NCBI GenBank assembly: GCA_016934125.1
Contig: JAFGTL010000148.1
Coordinates: 1 to 7,008 of the forward strand
Direction: 5' to 3'
DNA: 7,008 nucleotides
Source: Candidatus Hydrogenedentota bacterium
Lineage (GTDB): Bacteria > Hydrogenedentota > Hydrogenedentia > Hydrogenedentales > SLHB01
The notes under the pieces: model-generated
Seen by the model: only the letters and a program-made list of their open reading frames with translations
Databases searched by the model: none
What the model was told of the DNA's origin: nothing
Part shown: in pieces, positions 4,476-7,008 of the stretch
How the letters are laid out: each line of letters opens with the position of its first letter
How positions within the stretch are numbered: position 1 is the stretch's first letter
Translations under genes and position numbers: made by a program

Positions 4476-5951
4476 ATGGCTGAGCGCGGGCCCTCGAGAC
4501 GCGGATTCCTCAAGGCGGCGGGCGTTGGCGCTGCGGCCCTGGCGGCGTCGCGGGCAGGGCGCGGCGCCGCCCAGTTGGAGCGGAAACGTCCCCCCAACAT
4601 CCTCTTCATCCTGCTCGACGATCTGGGCAAGGAGTGGGTTCGTTGCTGCGGGAGCGAGGAGAATCTCACGCCCAACGTGGACGCCTTGGCGGGTGGCGGC
4701 ATTCAGTTCACGAACGCGTACTGCATGCCGCAGTGCACGCCCACCCGCGTGACGCTTATGACGGGGCAGTATCCCTGGCGGCACGGCTGGATCAACCACT
4801 GGGATGTGCCGCGGTGGGGCGCCGGCTGCCATTTCGACTGGCGGCACAACCCGAGCATCGCGCGCGTCATGAAAGGCGCCGGATACACGACGGCCGCCGC
4901 CGGGAAATGGCAGATCAACGACTTCCGCGTCCAGCCCGACGTGCTCACGAAACACGGTTTTGACGACTACTGCATGTGGACGGGCTTCGAGACGGAGAAT
5001 CCGCCGAGTGCCGAGCGCTACTGGAATCCCTACATCCACACGAAGTCCGGCAGCAAGACGTATGAGGGCCGGTTCGGCGAGGACGTGTACACCGATTTCC
5101 TCATCGATTTCATGCGCGCCAACGTGGATCGGCCGATGATGCTCTACTACGCCATGTGCCTGCCCCATGCCCCGCTCACGGCCACGCCCCTCGAACCCGA
5201 TGCGCAGGGCAAGGAGGGGCGGTTTCGCGCCATGGTTCGGTATGCCGATCGGATGCTGGGGAAACTCATGGCCGCCCTGGACGATTTGGGCATCCGCGAC
5301 AACACTATCGTGTTCTGGACTACGGACAACGGCTCCTCGCCCGGCCTGTCGGCGCGCCTGAACGGGCGCGAGGTGGCCGGCGGCAAGGCCGTGACGACCG
5401 AGAACGGCGTCAACGCGCCGTTCATCGTCAACTGCCCGGGCCTCGTGCCCGCCGGCGTGACCACGGACGCGCTCACGGATTTCACCGACATGCTGCCCAC
5501 GTTCGCCGGACTGGGCGGCGCCGGCTTGCCCGAGGACACCGTGATCGACGGCCGCTCCATGGCGGACGTCATTCTCGGCAGGGCTGACGACGGGCCGCGG
5601 GAGTGGATCATGGCTATGGGCGCTCATCCCGCCAGGATCGATGAGGGCGGGCGCGTCGTGCCCCAGCACACCTATCGCGATCGGGTGATTCGTGACAAGC
5701 AGTACAAGCTGTTCGTCGGCACGGACAGGCAGAGCGTCAAGCTCGTCGATCTGGAGGCCGATCCCGGCGAGGAAGTGGATCTCCTCAACAGCGAGGCCCC
5801 CGCCGTGCAGGCCGCCCGCAAACGGCTCGAAGCCGTCGAACGTTCCTTTCCCGCCACGGACGCGGCCCCCAAGTACGATCCCACGCCGCCGCAGTCGTGG
5901 GATCGGCGACGAGACGAGGACGAGGGGGCCGCCCCGGCCGCTGGACACTGA
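4476..5951 (+). CDS. Tat-exported sulfatase, GKWQ-type subfamily
   Basis: The 491-aa product is a second S1-family sulfatase. A Tat signal, SRRGFLK (7-13) with an Ala-rich segment, precedes PNILFILLDDLG (40-51; metal ligands D48, D49). The signature CTPTRVTLMTG (87-97) holds the formylglycine cysteine C87. Where the first sulfatase has GKWHLG, this protein has GKWQIN (143-148), so the usual His is Gln (Q146). HGFDDYCMW (160-168), RYWNP (181-185), PHAPL (230-234), TTDNGS (282-287) and K304 follow. The Gln variant with the FDxYCxW and RYWNP pattern is, from memory, the norm in a large sulfatase group of Bacteroidetes and Planctomycetes, so it is probably a subfamily trait and not a defect. The C-terminus ends in an acidic, Arg- and Ala-rich tail without a domain. 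It is the last gene of the operon, translationally coupled to the gene before it. The two enzymes probably remove different sulfate groups from one substrate. Confidence 0.94.
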   Translation: MAERGPSRRGFLKAAGVGAAALAASRAGRGAAQLERKRPPNILFILLDDLGKEWVRCCGSEENLTPNVDALAGGGIQFTNAYCMPQCTPTRVTLMTGQYPWRHGWINHWDVPRWGAGCHFDWRHNPSIARVMKGAGYTTAAAGKWQINDFRVQPDVLTKHGFDDYCMWTGFETENPPSAERYWNPYIHTKSGSKTYEGRFGEDVYTDFLIDFMRANVDRPMMLYYAMCLPHAPLTATPLEPDAQGKEGRFRAMVRYADRMLGKLMAALDDLGIRDNTIVFWTTDNGSSPGLSARLNGREVAGGKAVTTENGVNAPFIVNCPGLVPAGVTTDALTDFTDMLPTFAGLGGAGLPEDTVIDGRSMADVILGRADDGPREWIMAMGAHPARIDEGGRVVPQHTYRDRVIRDKQYKLFVGTDRQSVKLVDLEADPGEEVDLLNSEAPAVQAARKRLEAVERSFPATDAAPKYDPTPPQSWDRRRDEDEGAAPAAGH

Positions 5952-5959
5952 GCCCGCCG

Positions 5960-5995
5960 GAGGGGCGTTGCTGTCATATGTAGCCGCCTCTTTTT
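5960..5995 (+). terminator. Weak intrinsic terminator after the sulfatase operon
   Basis: GAGG-GG-CG (5960-5967) can pair with CGCCTC (5985-5990), leaving a two-base bulge and a 17-nt loop, followed by TTTTT (5991-5995). The position just after the last operon gene is right, but the stem is short and imperfect. The T-run overlaps the -35 box of the next promoter, so terminator and promoter are packed together. Confidence 0.35.
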
Positions 5996-6023
5996 GACTT
6001 CGGCGACGTTCCGCCTGTAAAAT
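5994..6023 (+). promoter_or_regulatory. Probable sigma70-type promoter of glyQ
   Basis: TTGACT (5994-5999, 5 of 6) is followed after 18 nt by TAAAAT (6018-6023, 5 of 6). Transcription would start near 6030 and give a leader of about 120 nt before the glyQ start. This separates glyQ from the sulfatase operon. Confidence 0.62.
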
Positions 6024-6083
6024 GGGCCTTTCATGCGGCCCTTTCTGCCCAGGCGGGAGAGGGGTTCTTTTTTATCGGACTGG

Positions 6084-6119
6084 GGGAGAGGCGCCGCCCC
6101 GCACGGCTTCACCTCTCCC
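6084..6119 (+). other. Hairpin in the glyQ leader
   Basis: GGGAGAGG (6084-6091) pairs perfectly with CCTCTCCC (6112-6119). Inside it GCCG (6093-6096) pairs with CGGC (6104-6107) around a 7-nt loop. No U-run follows, so it is not a terminator as read. It ends 13 nt before the ribosome-binding site. I see no T-box (no TGGNACC-like antiterminator bulge sequence). Confidence 0.45.
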
Positions 6120-6151
6120 GTTGAATCGTCCCGAGGAGGAATACGTTCTCG

Positions 6152-7008
6152 ATGTACGTGCAAGACGTGTTGCAGACGCTGAACAGGTTCTGGGCCGATC
6201 GAGGCTGCATCCTCTGGCAGCCCTACCACACGGAAGTCGGGGCGGGCACCTCGAACCCGGCGACGTTTCTCCGCGTGCTCGGGCCGGAGCCGTGGTGGGT
6301 GGCCTATCCCGAGCCGAGCACGCGGCCCGCGGACGGCCGATACGGCGAAAACCCCAACCGCCTCCAGCACTATTACCAGTACCAGGTGATCCTCAAGCCC
6401 TCGCCACCCGACGTGCAGGAGCTGTTCCTCCAGTCCCTCGAGGCGCTCGGACTCGATCTGACGAAACACGACTATCGGTTTGTCGAGGACAACTGGCAGA
6501 GCCCGTCGTTGGGCGCGTGGGGGCTGGGTTGGGAAGCCTGGCTCGATGGCATGGAGATTCTCCAGTTCACCTATTTCCAAGAGTGCGGCGGCGTCAAACT
6601 CGATGTGCGTGCCTGCGAACTCACCTACGGCATCGAGCGCATCGCCATGTACCTCCAGGGCGTCGAGAGCGTCTATGATCTCGAGTGGGCGCCGTCCGGT
6701 ATCACCTACGGCGACATCTTCCACGCGTCCGAGGTGGAGTTCTGCAAGTACAACTTCGAGGCGGCGGATACGGACAAGCTCTACCAGGCCTTCGACATGT
6801 GGGAGAACGAGGCGGGCCGGCTGCTCGATGAGGGGCTCATTTTGCCCGCCTACGATCACTGCCTGCGCCTGTCTCATCTGTTCAACCTGCTCGATGCCCG
6901 GGGCGCGATGTCGGTGTCCGAGCGGGGCGGCCGGCTCCTCCGGTGCCGTCGCGTGGCGGAGCGCTGCGCAAAGGGCTACCTCGCCCAGCGTGAGTCCATG
7001 GGGTTCCC
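6152..7008 (+). CDS. glyQ: Glycyl-tRNA synthetase alpha subunit, partial at right edge
   Basis: The frame is open from ATG 6152 to the window edge (285 complete codons, no stop). The product closely matches GlyQ, the catalytic subunit of the bacterial alpha2beta2 glycyl-tRNA synthetase. In the cytoplasm that enzyme activates glycine with ATP and charges tRNA-Gly. Clear landmarks are GCILWQPYHTEVGAGT (18-33), LGPEPW (43-48), DGRYGENPNRLQHYYQ (61-76), VEDNWQSPSLGAWGLGWE (111-128), the QFTYFQ motif and FNLLDARGAMSVSER near the right end. E. coli GlyQ is 303 residues, so about 15-20 more are expected, or a continuation into GlyS (beta) if the subunits are fused. The start follows GAGGAGG (6133-6139) with a rather long 12-nt spacer. 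MYVQDVLQTL at the N-terminus fits the family start, and no alternative in-frame start lies nearer the ribosome-binding site. glyS should follow downstream. Confidence 0.97.
   Translation, partial: MYVQDVLQTLNRFWADRGCILWQPYHTEVGAGTSNPATFLRVLGPEPWWVAYPEPSTRPADGRYGENPNRLQHYYQYQVILKPSPPDVQELFLQSLEALGLDLTKHDYRFVEDNWQSPSLGAWGLGWEAWLDGMEILQFTYFQECGGVKLDVRACELTYGIERIAMYLQGVESVYDLEWAPSGITYGDIFHASEVEFCKYNFEAADTDKLYQAFDMWENEAGRLLDEGLILPAYDHCLRLSHLFNLLDARGAMSVSERGGRLLRCRRVAERCAKGYLAQRESMGF

Noticed and set aside
4302..6877. Long minus-strand ORFs (548 and 401 codons) opposite sulfatase 2 and glyQ
   Set aside because: These are antisense shadows typical of GC-rich genes. The plus-strand frames carry unmistakable sulfatase and GlyQ motifs.
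1..7008. CRISPR arrays, insertion sequences, integrase sites
   Set aside because: No regularly spaced direct repeats, transposase motifs or terminal inverted repeat pairs with target duplications were seen.

Overview
The window is GC-rich bacterial DNA. Two secreted Tat-type sulfatases in one operon, a secreted nucleoside-hydrolase-fold protein, and a GlyQ-type (alpha-subunit) glycyl-tRNA synthetase suggest an uncultured bacterium of the Planctomycetota, Lentisphaerota, Kiritimatiellota or Hydrogenedentota kind. Those groups carry many sulfatase genes. This is an inference from gene content; no marker in the window fixes the phylum.

Layout. (1) Bases 1-425 hold no convincing gene; the region has several GC hairpins and ends in a weak AT-rich hairpin plus T-run. 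(2) Bases 426-566 look like a free-standing plus-strand small RNA: extended -10 promoter, a roughly 100-nt transcript, and a perfect 12-bp terminator hairpin with seven T. (3) Bases 627-1283, on the minus strand, look like a complete small operon. It has an extended -10 promoter, two tiny ORFs of 63 and 41 codons each behind a strong Shine-Dalgarno sequence, and a 16-bp terminator hairpin with a U-run. The two peptides share an N-terminal pattern (MKH, then R-M/V-P at residues 9-11) followed by a hydrophobic or amphipathic helix. I do not recognise them, and they are the best candidate here for something undescribed. (4) Bases 1457-5951, on the plus strand, hold a three-gene operon: a secreted nucleoside-hydrolase-like protein (1591-2679), a Tat-exported sulfatase with an extra C-terminal beta-type module (2696-4474), and a second Tat-exported sulfatase of a different subfamily (4476-5951). 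Gaps are 16 nt and 1 nt. A perfect 16-bp palindrome lies between -35-like and -10-like hexamers upstream. (5) Bases 5952-6151 carry a weak terminator, a good sigma70-type promoter and a structured leader. (6) glyQ starts at 6152 and runs off the right edge.

How they work together. The operon encodes exported hydrolases that would remove sulfate groups, and possibly cleave a glycoside bond, on an external sulfated glycan or glycoconjugate. Both sulfatases carry the cysteine-type CxPxR motif and so need formylglycine-generating maturation, which is encoded elsewhere. glyQ is an unrelated housekeeping gene with its own promoter. The peptide operon is divergent from the sulfatase operon, and the small RNA gene converges on it. 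No functional link between these units is shown by the sequence.
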